Assembly: GCA_016716265.1 (NCBI GenBank)
Contig: JADJWQ010000002.1
Span: 1,263,001 to 1,327,000, forward strand
Source of the DNA: Planctomycetota bacterium
GTDB taxonomy: Bacteria; Planctomycetota; UBA1135; UBA2386
Reading direction: 5' to 3'
DNA length: 64,000 nucleotides
Shown here piece after piece: positions 18,255 through 27,312 of the stretch. The notes beneath the pieces are model-generated. The model ran no database searches and was not told the origin of the DNA. It worked only from the letters and a program-made list of their open reading frames with translations. The first letter of the stretch is position 1. Each line of letters opens with the position of its first letter. The translations under genes were made by a program, and so were the position numbers.

Positions 18255-19039
18255 CCGTCGCCCACCGCGGCTCCCACCACCTGCGCTTCGCGGTCGAGGG
18301 CGACGGCCCGCCGCTCGTGCTGCTGCCCGGCCTCGGCAGCGGCGCGCGGTTGTTCGGCACGCTGCCGCGGCGCTTCGCGCGCGACGGGCATCGCGCGATC
18401 ACGTTCGACCCGGTCGGGATCCCGCCGTCGTCACCGCTGCTCGGCGAGTACCGTTTCGACGAAGCCGCGCGGGACGTCTGGGCGGTCGCCGACGCGGCGG
18501 ACGCCGAGCGGGTCGACCTCGTCGGCACGTCGCTCGGCGGCAAGCTCGCGTTGGCGGCCGCCGCGCTCGCGCCGGAGCGCGTGCGTCGGATCGTGCTGCT
18601 CGCGTCGAGCGCGGTGCCGAGCGCGCGCGCCGCCCGCGTCTATCGCTTCTTCGAGACGATCGCCGAGCACGTGCCCGGCGATCGCTTCGCCGATGCGGTC
18701 ATGCCGTTCCTGCTCGGGCGTCGCTTCCACGAGGAGCGCCCGGCGGTCGTCGACGACATCGCCCGCGCGACCCGCCCCCAACCGGCGACGCGCGCGCTGA
18801 TGCTGCAGCAGGCCCGCGCGCTGCAGCACTACGACGGGCGCGCCACCGCCCGTGCCGTGCGCGCACCGGTGCTGTGCATCGCCGGTCTCGACGACACGCT
18901 GACCGACGCCCGCGACGTCGCAGCCACCGCCGCGCTGCTCGAGCACGGTCGCTACGTCGAGATCGCCGGTGCGGGCCACTCGCTGCTGCTCGAGGATGCC
19001 GAGGTCTACCGGCAGACGATCGGATTCCTGTGCGAGTGA
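18251..19039 (+). CDS. Alpha/beta hydrolase
   Basis: A 262-residue cytoplasmic alpha/beta-hydrolase-fold protein. The oxyanion region is VLLPGLGSG, the nucleophile elbow is GTSLGG (Ser nucleophile), the acid is probably the Asp of GLDDTL, and the His lies in GAGHSLLLED. It has a lid-like helical insert between the elbow and the acid. The substrate is unknown; close relatives include 3-oxoadipate enol-lactonase-like and menaquinone-pathway esterases. The start is the third of three ATG codons in a 14-bp repeat; it follows the M28 pair by about 48 bp and may share their transcript. Confidence 0.85.
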   Translation: MTVAHRGSHHLRFAVEGDGPPLVLLPGLGSGARLFGTLPRRFARDGHRAITFDPVGIPPSSPLLGEYRFDEAARDVWAVADAADAERVDLVGTSLGGKLALAAAALAPERVRRIVLLASSAVPSARAARVYRFFETIAEHVPGDRFADAVMPFLLGRRFHEERPAVVDDIARATRPQPATRALMLQQARALQHYDGRATARAVRAPVLCIAGLDDTLTDARDVAATAALLEHGRYVEIAGAGHSLLLEDAEVYRQTIGFLCE

Positions 19040-19432
19040 GCTGCGGGAGCACGCTGTCCGCCGGCGCGTCTTGTCGTTCCTCCGGCGTAACAGACCCGGG
19101 CGAGCTGTCACGGCGAGCGCACAGTCGGACCCGTTTTCGGGCCCGCGGAGCGGCTCACCGGTTGCTCCGCGGCTCCGATTCGGCTCACATCGCACGGCCG
19201 CAGTGCGCTGCGGTCCTGTGTTTGCTCCACGGTCGCGGACGTGCGTGCTGACGCACGGATGTCGCCGACCAGCTGGTCGGCAACCCCGCACCTTCCCAGT
19301 CTGCACGGCTCGGACTACCCGCGCAGGCCCTCGAAGCCTGACGCGCGACCCGCAACCGCAGCGCGCAACCGTTCGATCCCGGCTGCGCCCACCAGCGAAC
19401 CAAGCTGCGACAACCCCAACGGAGTGCACTCG
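19040..19432. other. 393-bp intergenic region with hairpins, upstream of the HEAT-repeat gene
   Basis: No supported gene. A hairpin with 9-bp arms CCGCGGAGC (19143-19151) and GCTCCGCGG (19164-19172) and a second with arms GTGCGT (19241-19246) and ACGCAC (19251-19256) are present. The first may end the hydrolase transcript. A segment near 19367-19394 looks like a tRNA 3' end (TTCGATC loop and CCCACCA) but has no matching 5' half. Confidence 0.5.
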
Positions 19433-21514
19433 ATGAATCGTCTGTTGATCACCGGCCTGGCGTGCGCCGCATTCGCGTTCGCGGCGCCGGACTCGGCCTA
19501 CGCCCACGGCGGTCAGTACCGTGGCCCTGGCGACGTGGTCCCGCCGAACCCGGGCGGTGGCGGCGGTCGTTCCCCCGGCCCCGGCGGCCCTTCGACTCCT
19601 GGCCCCGGCGGCCCGTCGACGCCCGGCCCCGGTGGCCCGTCGACCCCTGGCCCCGCCGGCCCCGGCACCGGTGGCCCGGCCGGACCCGGCCCCGCGGGCG
19701 GTCCGACGACCGGCGGCGGCGTTCAGCTCCAGGACGACCTGACCCGCTGGGAGTTCTGGTGGGAGTTCAACAAGGACCCCTTCATCCGGCTCCGCGAGTC
19801 GGTCATCGCCACCGGCACGACCACCAACAGCGACGAGTTCTTCATGGGCGCAGGTCGCCGTGAGGTGTCGAAGGACACGCTCAAGCCGACCGACTCCGAG
19901 ATCCTCGGCACCATCCTGCCGGCGCTCAACCGCGCGCTCGAGAGCACGACCCAGCGCGACATCGTGTCGTCGTGCATGGTCGCGATGGCGAAGATCGGCA
20001 AGGACACCGAGCAGATCAAGATCCTGCCGATCTTCCGCGCGCGCCTGAAGGAGAAGGACCAGGAGGTCAAGGAGACCGCCGCACTCGCGATGGGCATCTC
20101 GCAGATGCCCGAGGCGGTGCCCGACCTGCTCGAGCTGGCGAAGGACAGCGCCGCCGGCCGTTCGCTGATCGGCGATACCACCGTCGACGACCGCACGCGC
20201 GGCTTCGCGGCGTTCGGCCTCGGCCTGATCGCCTTCGCGACCAGCGACCACGACGTCAAGGAGCAGATCCTCGATGGCCTGATCGCGGTGCTGAAGGACG
20301 AGGGCGCCCGCAACCGCAACGTCCGTGTGTCGGTCATCAATGCGATCGGCCTGCTCCGCCCCGATCCGAACGTCCCGAAGGGCAAGGAGCTGCTCAACAA
20401 GGCGATCCTCGCCCTGAACGAGTATTGGAACGCGGACCTCGGCAGCGGTGAGGAGCTGATCCAGTCGCACGTCCCGCCGGCGGTCGCCAAGCTGCTCGAG
20501 GAGGTCGACTACGCCGAGCACGCGGATCTCGCCGAGCTCGCCAAGCAGCTCCGCGAGGACTACCTCTCCGAGGTGACCGGCAAGACGCGGAAGAAGCGCT
20601 CCGGCAACGAGATCGTCCAGTCGTGCGTCGTCGCGCTCGGCCGCATGACCGAGGAGAACCGCGGCAAGAAGGAGACGCCGGAGAGCGCGGCGATCTCGGA
20701 CGCGCTGGTCGAGTACATGGAGCGCGGCAAGGACCAGCAGGCGACCTACTTCGCGATGATCGCGCTCGCGCAGATCGGTGGCGACGCGAACCGCGACGCG
20801 CTGATCAAGATGCTCGAGAAGGGCCAGAAGGCACTCGAGAAGCCTTGGGCGGCCGTGGCGCTGGGAGTCCTGGCCTTCAACCGCTACGACGAGCTGGGCG
20901 CGCGGGCGACCGTCGACGACCTGATCGGCGAGCGGCTGCAGCGCTGGCTCGGCGAGGTGAAGAACCCGAGCGCGCTCGCGGGACTCGCGGTCGCGCTGGG
21001 CCTGACCCGCTACGACACGGCGGCCGACCAGCTGCGCGAGCTCCTGGAGAAGAACAAGAACCAGGACGACCTCGCCGGCTACATCTGCATCGGCCTCGCG
21101 CTGATGGGTGACCAGCGCTCGCAGGAGCAGATCCGCGCGCTCGTCGAGACCTCGGTGCGCCGCCCGACCCGCCTGCAGCAGGCGGCGATCGCGCTCGGCA
21201 AGCTGGGCGACAAGAGCGCCGCGGAGACCCTGCAGCGCATGATGTCGGAGGGTGATCAGAACCTCGCCAAGATGTCGGCGATCGCCTCGGCGCTCGGCTT
21301 CATCGGCGACCGCCGCTCGATCACCCCGCTGACCAAGATGCTGTTCGACGAGAGCCTGACCGACATCAGCCGCGCGTTCGCGGCGGTCGCGCTGGGCGGC
21401 ATCGCCGACAAGGAGCTGCTGCCCTGGAACAGCAAGATCGGCGTCAACATCAACTACCGCGCGGCGGTCGAGACGCTGACCAACCAGATCAACGGCATCC
21501 TCGACATCCTGTGA
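19433..21514 (+). CDS. Secreted HEAT-repeat protein with a Pro/Gly-rich linker
   Basis: A 693-residue protein with a signal peptide (LLITGLACAAFAFAAPDSAYA) cleaved near AYA-HGG. A Pro/Gly-rich segment of about 60 residues follows, built from an eight-residue unit PGPGGPST repeated three times. From residue 95 to the end there are HEAT/armadillo-type helical repeats (for example QTAALAMGISQMPEAVPDLL and IALGKLGDKSAAETLQRM). These solenoids normally mediate protein-protein contacts outside the membrane. ATG 19433 is chosen for the signal peptide; the frame is open for 64 codons upstream without conserved sequence. Function unknown. Confidence 0.8.
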   Translation: MNRLLITGLACAAFAFAAPDSAYAHGGQYRGPGDVVPPNPGGGGGRSPGPGGPSTPGPGGPSTPGPGGPSTPGPAGPGTGGPAGPGPAGGPTTGGGVQLQDDLTRWEFWWEFNKDPFIRLRESVIATGTTTNSDEFFMGAGRREVSKDTLKPTDSEILGTILPALNRALESTTQRDIVSSCMVAMAKIGKDTEQIKILPIFRARLKEKDQEVKETAALAMGISQMPEAVPDLLELAKDSAAGRSLIGDTTVDDRTRGFAAFGLGLIAFATSDHDVKEQILDGLIAVLKDEGARNRNVRVSVINAIGLLRPDPNVPKGKELLNKAILALNEYWNADLGSGEELIQSHVPPAVAKLLEEVDYAEHADLAELAKQLREDYLSEVTGKTRKKRSGNEIVQSCVVALGRMTEENRGKKETPESAAISDALVEYMERGKDQQATYFAMIALAQIGGDANRDALIKMLEKGQKALEKPWAAVALGVLAFNRYDELGARATVDDLIGERLQRWLGEVKNPSALAGLAVALGLTRYDTAADQLRELLEKNKNQDDLAGYICIGLALMGDQRSQEQIRALVETSVRRPTRLQQAAIALGKLGDKSAAETLQRMMSEGDQNLAKMSAIASALGFIGDRRSITPLTKMLFDESLTDISRAFAAVALGGIADKELLPWNSKIGVNINYRAAVETLTNQINGILDIL

Positions 21515-21539
21515 GCGATCTGCCGTGAGGCGGGCGACG

Positions 21540-21573
21540 ACCGGCCGCGCGACCCGAGGTCGCCGCGGCCGGT
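21540..21573. terminator. Bidirectional terminator hairpin between convergent genes
   Basis: Arms ACCGGCCGCGCGACC (21540-21554) and GGTCGCCGCGGCCGGT (21558-21573) pair over 15 bp with one bulged C and a 3-nt loop. The hairpin sits between the stops of the HEAT-repeat gene and the polyamine-synthase-like gene. There is no T-tract on the plus strand. Confidence 0.6.
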
Positions 21574-21610
21574 GCGCGTCCGCCGCCCGTCGGTGCGCGA
21601 CGCGTGGCGT

Positions 21611-23554
21611 TCACGCGGCGCGACGGCCACCGACGACCGCGAGCGCCGCGCACGCCGCGAGCCACGCGACCCCGAGCAGCGCCAGCCACGCGTTGCGCGA
21701 GCCGGCGGCATCGGCGCGCTCGGCGCCCAGCGCGGGTCCCTCGACCTCCGCCAGGCGGCCCGCACTCGCCGCGGCGAGCTCGCCGTCCCCGGCGAGCGCC
21801 GACGCGCGCCGATACTCGGCGCGCGCCCCGAGGTAGTCGCCGCGCCGCCAGCGCGCGTCGCCGGCGATCAGCCGCAGCCAAGCGGTCTCCGCAGGCGCCT
21901 GCTGCACGAGGTCGAGCGCGCGGTCCCAGTCGGCGCTGCGCGCCGCGGCGAGCACCGCGTCGGCGACCGCCGCCGCGTCGCCGGCGCCCGCGATCGCGAC
22001 CGGCGCGGCCCCGTCGCGGCCGCCGTAGGCGCGCTCCTGCAGGGCGTCGAGGAACGGCCGATCGTCGGTCAGCGCCGGCGCCGAGCCTGGCGCGAAGCGA
22101 CGCCAGCGCGCTGGCTCGCGCGCGATCTCGAGCACGTGCGCGAGCGTCGCGTCGGTGACCGGTCGCACCGCCTCGAGCACCTCCGGCTCGACCGGCAAAC
22201 GTTTCCGCGCGACGACGACGAAGTTGCGCGACTCCGGCACGCGCAGCGCCCAGGCCGCACCGAACACCTCCGCCATCGTCGCGGCGATCGTCCGCACGAC
22301 CGGGTCTTCGAACGACAGTCCGCCGACGTTGACCGAAACCACCCCGCCGTCCTCGAGACACCCCTGCACGGCCGTGAAGAACTCGACGCTCGCGACGTGC
22401 GCCGGCACGTAGATCTGCCGCTCGTAGGCGTCGACCAGCACGACGTGCCACCGCACGGACGCGTGCTCGACGAACACCCGCGCGTCGACACCGGCGTGCA
22501 CGCCGGCGGCCGCGCCGAAGCCGCCGAAGTCACGCCGACCGAGCTCGACGACCATCGGATCGAGCTCGACCGAGTCGAACCGCACGCCGGGGTGCAGCGC
22601 GCCGAACAGGCGCTCGAAGGTGCCGGCGGCCGCGCCGAGCGACAGCACGCGCAGGTCCGCGGGTCGCGCGCCATCGCCGGCGAGCCACGGCGCGACGACG
22701 TGCCAGTCGTAGTAGCGCCCGCCGGTCCACGGCGAGCCCTCGATCCGCACCGAGTGGAACGAGTCGAGCCCCTCGTTGATGCGCAGGAGCCGCGCCTGCT
22801 GGCCCTCCTCGCGCCGGTCGACGACCTGCAGGTACTGGTAGGCCGACTCCCGCTCCTCGATCATCGTCTCCCCGTCGCCCGGCGCGCGCAGCGGGCCGCG
22901 CGGGCCGAGCCCGGCAGCGGCGAGCACGCCGAGCGCCGCGACCGCCGCGCCGCGTCCTGCCCGCACGACGACGGCTGCCGCGAGCAGGCAGCCGGCCGCG
23001 ATCCAGATCGTCGCGCGGCTGCCGACGCCCGGCACCAGCAGGTGCGTCGTCGCGAAGGTGCCGCACAGCCCACCGACGATCGACCAGGTGGCGACGAGCC
23101 CCGAGGCCCGACCGACCGCGGTGCCGCCCGCGGTCAGCGCGGTGACCAGCAGCGGCGTCACGGCACCGGCGAGCAGCACCGGTGGCGCGAACAGCAGCAA
23201 CGTCGCCGTCAGCGAGCCGCCGACCAGCGCCCCCATCGCGCGATCGAGCGGCAGGTCGGCAGGCACCAGCCAGCGCCCCACCGGCCCGATCAGCAACGGC
23301 ACCAGCGCCGCGACGACCGCCGCCGCGAGCAGCAGGCCAGCGAGCCGCCCGCGACTGCGCTCGGGCAGCGCCAGCCGCCCGCCGACGAACGCACCGAGCG
23401 CCATCGCGGCGAGCATCACGCCGATCACGTTGGTCCAGACCGGGGCGCTGTCCCCGAAGTGCGGTGCGAAGCTGCGCACCGCGACCAGCTCCAGCGTCAT
23501 CTCGGCGAAGCCGCACAGCGCGGCGCACAGCGCCGCGGCGAGAGCTCGGATCAT
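21611..23554 (-). CDS. Fused membrane domain and spermidine-synthase-like methyltransferase-fold protein
   Basis: A 647-residue protein with an MFS-like membrane half (first ~220 residues, six or more hydrophobic helices including VWTNVIGVMLAAMALGAFVGG). A polyamine-synthase-fold domain follows (about 225-480). It has the GA(A)AGTFE nucleotide loop, VELDPMVVELGRRDFG, VLVDAYERQIYVP and a VNVGG block. The final 150 residues are helical, TPR-like, ending in another membrane helix. Such fused spermidine-synthase-like proteins are widespread in bacteria, but most have not been shown to make polyamines. Start ATG 23554 is directly before the first transmembrane helix. Confidence 0.8.
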   Translation of the reverse strand: MIRALAAALCAALCGFAEMTLELVAVRSFAPHFGDSAPVWTNVIGVMLAAMALGAFVGGRLALPERSRGRLAGLLLAAAVVAALVPLLIGPVGRWLVPADLPLDRAMGALVGGSLTATLLLFAPPVLLAGAVTPLLVTALTAGGTAVGRASGLVATWSIVGGLCGTFATTHLLVPGVGSRATIWIAAGCLLAAAVVVRAGRGAAVAALGVLAAAGLGPRGPLRAPGDGETMIEERESAYQYLQVVDRREEGQQARLLRINEGLDSFHSVRIEGSPWTGGRYYDWHVVAPWLAGDGARPADLRVLSLGAAAGTFERLFGALHPGVRFDSVELDPMVVELGRRDFGGFGAAAGVHAGVDARVFVEHASVRWHVVLVDAYERQIYVPAHVASVEFFTAVQGCLEDGGVVSVNVGGLSFEDPVVRTIAATMAEVFGAAWALRVPESRNFVVVARKRLPVEPEVLEAVRPVTDATLAHVLEIAREPARWRRFAPGSAPALTDDRPFLDALQERAYGGRDGAAPVAIAGAGDAAAVADAVLAAARSADWDRALDLVQQAPAETAWLRLIAGDARWRRGDYLGARAEYRRASALAGDGELAAASAGRLAEVEGPALGAERADAAGSRNAWLALLGVAWLAACAALAVVGGRRAA

Positions 23555-23603
23555 GCGATTCTCCCCATCCGCGCGCGCCGGGCGCCGCCCGACGAGCCGC
23601 CGC

Positions 23604-24974
23604 TCACTCGCCGTCGGAGCCGGCGACGGTCGTCGCGAACTCGGCCGTGAAGATGTAGCCCGAGTCGCGCCGGCGCAGCATCAGATCGACCATGTCGCGC
23701 AGGTCGCGCGTGCGCTCCTCCTGGGTCGCCTTGCCGTTGACGACGACCGTGAACGGCTTGCTGAGGTCGACGATGTCGTCGTTGAGGAGCAGCGCGAAGT
23801 CGCTGATGTGCCGCGCGGTGACCTCGATCCGATTCGCGGCGCGGTCCGCGACGACCTCGATACGCGGCCGCTGGTCCATCGGCAGGTTCGCGATCGGCTC
23901 GGCGGTGCCGATCTTGACCCAGTAGGCGTCGTTGAACTGGTCGTGGTTCGGCTCGATGACGACCGTCGCCGGCGTCAGGCTGCGCCGCTGCTTGCCGATC
24001 CACTCGTCGATCGCGGCCTGCGAGCCGCTGAACGGATGCTCGCCGACGCCCTCGATCACCGTGCACGAGCCGGGGCTGAGCGCGTCGAGCTTCTTCTTCA
24101 ACGCGTCGCAGGCGTCCTTGGTCGCGGCCGACGACACCAGCAGGATCGGCATCCCGCGCAGCGAGCCGAGCCGGATCTGCTCGGACACGTCGACCGGGTC
24201 CCGCACGACGATGCCCGCGAAGAACTGGGGGAAGTAGGTCGCGAAGCGCAGCGCGAACGCGCCCGAGCCATGGCTGCTGTCGAGGAACACGCGGTCGTAG
24301 TCGACGTTGTAGGTCGCCCGCAGCCCGCGCGCCGAGCCGAGGATCCACTTGGCGCGCGAGAACTCGATCGTGTCCGCGTTGGGATCGTCGCGGTTGATCG
24401 GCGTGTCGAAGTCGTCGCTCGGCGTCAGGTTCGGGATCGCGAACAGCGTGTCGCCGACCAGCCCGGACGTCGCCCAGGTCGCCTCGAAATGGTCCTTCGC
24501 GCGCACCCACCCAGAGCCGTCGGCAGCGAGCGGCGTCAGCAGCACGACGGTGCGGTAGGCCTCGCGCGGGTCGTACGTGCGTGGCGCCACGCTGAAGTGC
24601 TCCGGGACCAGCTCGTCGCCCTCGCCCTTCTCGAGCTTGAGCTCACCGCTCGCCGCCACGCGCTCGTAGGGGAACGCATTCGCGAACACCGCCCGCACGT
24701 CCGCGATGCTCGCCAGCACGTCACCCTTCCGCTGCTTCGACTCCCACTCCTTCATGAAGGCCTCCTTGGCCTTCCGCGCGGCATCACCACGGCGCCGGCG
24801 GTCGCGAGCGGACTCGGCGGCCTCGTACTCCAGCTCCGCTGCGAACCACGCCTGCACCTTGCGGTTCAGGCTCTGGATCTCGCTCTTGCTGAGCATCTGC
24901 GGCTCGTTCTGCGCGCCCGCTCCAGCGGTGAACAGCAACAGCGCGGCGGACAGGACAGCGACCTGACGCATCAT
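23604..24974 (-). CDS. Secreted alpha/beta-hydrolase-like protein of unknown function
   Basis: A 456-residue protein with a signal peptide (VLSAALLLFTAGAGAQ, cleavage near GAQ). A charged helical stretch (about 25-90) is followed by a region with an alpha/beta-hydrolase look: SSHGSGAFALRFATYFPQFF resembles a nucleophile elbow, then MPILLVSSAATK, and an IEGVGEHPF segment could hold the His. The last ~100 residues are beta-rich (IEVVADRAANRIEVTARHI). It is the 3'-side neighbour of purM on the same strand, but a 388-bp gap separates them. Function unresolved. Confidence 0.65.
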   Translation of the reverse strand: MMRQVAVLSAALLLFTAGAGAQNEPQMLSKSEIQSLNRKVQAWFAAELEYEAAESARDRRRRGDAARKAKEAFMKEWESKQRKGDVLASIADVRAVFANAFPYERVAASGELKLEKGEGDELVPEHFSVAPRTYDPREAYRTVVLLTPLAADGSGWVRAKDHFEATWATSGLVGDTLFAIPNLTPSDDFDTPINRDDPNADTIEFSRAKWILGSARGLRATYNVDYDRVFLDSSHGSGAFALRFATYFPQFFAGIVVRDPVDVSEQIRLGSLRGMPILLVSSAATKDACDALKKKLDALSPGSCTVIEGVGEHPFSGSQAAIDEWIGKQRRSLTPATVVIEPNHDQFNDAYWVKIGTAEPIANLPMDQRPRIEVVADRAANRIEVTARHISDFALLLNDDIVDLSKPFTVVVNGKATQEERTRDLRDMVDLMLRRRDSGYIFTAEFATTVAGSDGE

Positions 24975-25362
24975 CGAGGGGGTCTCCGGGACGGTTGGGA
25001 CAGGGCTTCCGGGGGGCGACCGGCCAGACGCGTCGCGACCCGCCGCGGACGGCGGGCCGCAGACTCGGGTGCCGCGGACGTCCGTGCGAGGGCGGCCGCC
25101 GCGCCTGGGCAGGGCGCCCGGACCTTACGGCGGCGACGACGCCACCGCGAGGGACCGGACGTGGGGAATTGCGAGGCCCACCCGGGTCGACGGACGACCG
25201 GCCGGGCTCCGTGGCCTCGCTTAGCAAACACCGTGCGCAGCCGACCGCGGCGGGCCGCGTGGCCTGGACCGCCGAGGCTAGCGCCAGCAACGCCGCACGT
25301 CGACCGCCGGCGTCGTACGGCGCGCCCGGCGCCGGAGCGCCGCTGGCGTGGGGCCGCCGCGC
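24975..25362. other. 388-bp intergenic region after purM
   Basis: No supported gene on either strand. A hairpin just past the purM stop (GGCGC at 25328-25332, GCGCC at 25337-25341, loop CGGA) could be a weak terminator. Confidence 0.35.
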
Positions 25363-26415
25363 TCAGATCAGCGCGACCCGCCGATCGCCCGGGACGACCT
25401 CGCCGCAGCGGTAGCCCGTCTCGCCGGCCGCCGCGAGCATCGCGAGGCACCGATCGACGGTGTCGCAGGCGACGAACACGACCATGCCGAAGCCCATGTT
25501 GAAGACGCGGAACGCCTCGTCCTCCGCCACGCCGCCCCGCTGCACGAGGAGGTCGAAGATCGGCGGCCGCGGCACCGCGTCGCGCTGGATCCGCACCGCG
25601 GTGCCCTCGGGAAGCACGCGCGGCACGTTGTCGGGCAGCCCGCCGCCGGTGATGTGCGCCATGCCGTGGACGAGCTCGGCCTCCAGCAGCGGCCACAGCG
25701 GCTGGAGGTAGCTGCGGTGCACCGCGAGCAGCGCGTCGGCGACGCTCGCGCCGCCGAGCTCGCTCGGACGCTCGTCGAGGATCGCCGCTCCGTCGCGGAG
25801 CAACGCGTGCCGCGCCAGCGAGTAGCCGTTGGTGTGCAGCCCCGACGACCGCAGCGCGATCGCGACGTCGCCGACCGCGATCCGCGAGCCGTCGAGCAGC
25901 CGGTCGCGGCGCACGGCGCCGACGATCGTGCCGGCGACGTCCATCTCGTCGCGCTGGTAGACGCCGGGCATCTCGGCGGTCTCGCCGCCGAGCAGCGCGC
26001 AGCCGTTCGCGCGGCACGCCTCGGCGAGCCCCGCGATGACCGCCGCGACCCGCTCGGGCACCATGCGGTCGACGGCCACGTAGTCGAGGAAGAACAGCGG
26101 CCGCGCCCCCTGCACGAGGATGTCGTTGACGCAGTGGTTGACGAGGTCGGCACCGACCGAACCGACCCGCCCCGCCAGCGTCGCGACCTTCACCTTGGTG
26201 CCGACGCCGTCGGTCGACGCGACCAGCAGCTCGCCCTCCGCGCCGACCGCGCGCAGGTCGAACAACCCGCCGAACAGACCGACGTCGCCGACGACGCCGG
26301 GTGTGTAGCTCGCGCGGATCGCGTCGCGCGCGCGGCGCACCGCGTCGTACTTGGCATCGATGTCCACGCCCGCGGCCCGGTAGGCCGACGGCGACCGTCC
26401 ACTCGCGTCGCTCAC
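25363..26415 (-). CDS. purM: Phosphoribosylformylglycinamidine cyclo-ligase (AIR synthetase)
   Basis: Closes the imidazole ring of FGAM with ATP to give AIR, step five of purine synthesis. The protein has 350 residues, normal for PurM. Family motifs include AYRAAGVDIDAKYDAV at the N-terminus, TDGVGTKVKVA, the ATP-binding LLGGETAEMPGVY, SSGLHTNGYSLAR and HITGGGLPDNVPR. The start is GTG at 26415, preceded by CAGGAG nine bases upstream. A NUDIX hydrolase gene lies 90 bp upstream on the same strand and may share the operon. Confidence 0.97.
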   Translation of the reverse strand: MSDASGRSPSAYRAAGVDIDAKYDAVRRARDAIRASYTPGVVGDVGLFGGLFDLRAVGAEGELLVASTDGVGTKVKVATLAGRVGSVGADLVNHCVNDILVQGARPLFFLDYVAVDRMVPERVAAVIAGLAEACRANGCALLGGETAEMPGVYQRDEMDVAGTIVGAVRRDRLLDGSRIAVGDVAIALRSSGLHTNGYSLARHALLRDGAAILDERPSELGGASVADALLAVHRSYLQPLWPLLEAELVHGMAHITGGGLPDNVPRVLPEGTAVRIQRDAVPRPPIFDLLVQRGGVAEDEAFRVFNMGFGMVVFVACDTVDRCLAMLAAAGETGYRCGEVVPGDRRVALI

Positions 26416-26505
26416 TCCCGACTCCTGCTCGAAGAAGGCCGCACGAAACCAGTGCCGGTCCGACCCTGCCGGGCCGACACTGCTGATCCGACACCGGCGC
26501 CGCCG

Positions 26506-27132
26506 TCACCCGATCGGACCGACCGGAAACTCCCGGCGGAGGTGGTCCAGCACGCGGCGGCTGTTCTCGAAAGCGAGTTCCAAGGGCACCGCTTCGAGGT
26601 CGAAGAACCGCACGTCGCTCGCATCATCGGCGGCCGCGATCCGCGCGTCCACGTCGAGCTGGTCGCCGCGCGGCCGCGCGAGGAACACCACGACGTTGAC
26701 GAGCTTGCGCGGGTCGTCGCGCGTCAGCCCGACGAACAGCGCCCGCACCACGTCGACGTCGAGCCCGGCCTCTTCGCGCGTCTCCCGCACCGCGGTCTCC
26801 GCGAGCTCCTCGCCGTGCTCCTGGAAGCCGCCCGGAAAGCTCCACTGGCCGCGGTACGGCGAGATCGCGCGCCGTACGAGCAGCACCCGGCGGCCGTGCG
26901 CCACGACGGCGACCGCCGCCGTCGCGGTGGTCTCGAAGTGCACCAGACCGCAGGCGACGCACACCGGCCGGCTGCGACCGAACGCCGGCCGCCGGTCCAT
27001 GTGCTCACCGCAGCGCGGGCACCACGCCGGGAGACCGTCGCTCGCTGCGGCGGCGCCGTCCGGCCCGTGCCCGATCCGGACCGCGGGCTCGGCGCCGGGC
27101 GGGTCGGACGGCAGGTCGGCTGCGCGGGCCAT
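26506..27132 (-). CDS. NUDIX hydrolase with N-terminal zinc ribbon
   Basis: A 208-residue hydrolase of nucleoside-diphosphate-linked substrates. An N-terminal zinc ribbon (CPRCG then CVACG, about residues 38-62) is typical of the NudC/ADP-ribose pyrophosphatase-like group. The Nudix box GX5EX7REXXEEXG is complete (GFQEHGEELAETAVRETREE). The substrate cannot be told from sequence; ADP-ribose, NADH or a nucleotide sugar are candidates. A ribosome-binding site GAGGAG precedes the ATG at 27132. It is divergent from dxr, with 180 bp between them, and upstream of purM. Confidence 0.9.
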   Translation of the reverse strand: MARAADLPSDPPGAEPAVRIGHGPDGAAAASDGLPAWCPRCGEHMDRRPAFGRSRPVCVACGLVHFETTATAAVAVVAHGRRVLLVRRAISPYRGQWSFPGGFQEHGEELAETAVRETREEAGLDVDVVRALFVGLTRDDPRKLVNVVVFLARPRGDQLDVDARIAAADDASDVRFFDLEAVPLELAFENSRRVLDHLRREFPVGPIG

Positions 27133-27312
27133 CGACAGAGCTCCTCGGGCGAGCGGCTTCGTGCGGACGCCGGACGCCAGGTTGCGTCACGGCGGTCAAG
27201 AGCCCATTCTTGCCCGCCGCTCCGGTCCGGTCAGCCACCATCCCCCGTCGACCGACGCATTCCTGCGACTCCGACGGGGGTAACGAGTGGCCCGACCGGC
27301 GCCCCGATCATC

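Noticed and set aside
19367..19394. tRNA gene
   Set aside because: The TTCGATC loop and CCCACCA-like end look like a tRNA 3' half, but the T-stem does not pair and no matching acceptor or anticodon arm is found upstream.
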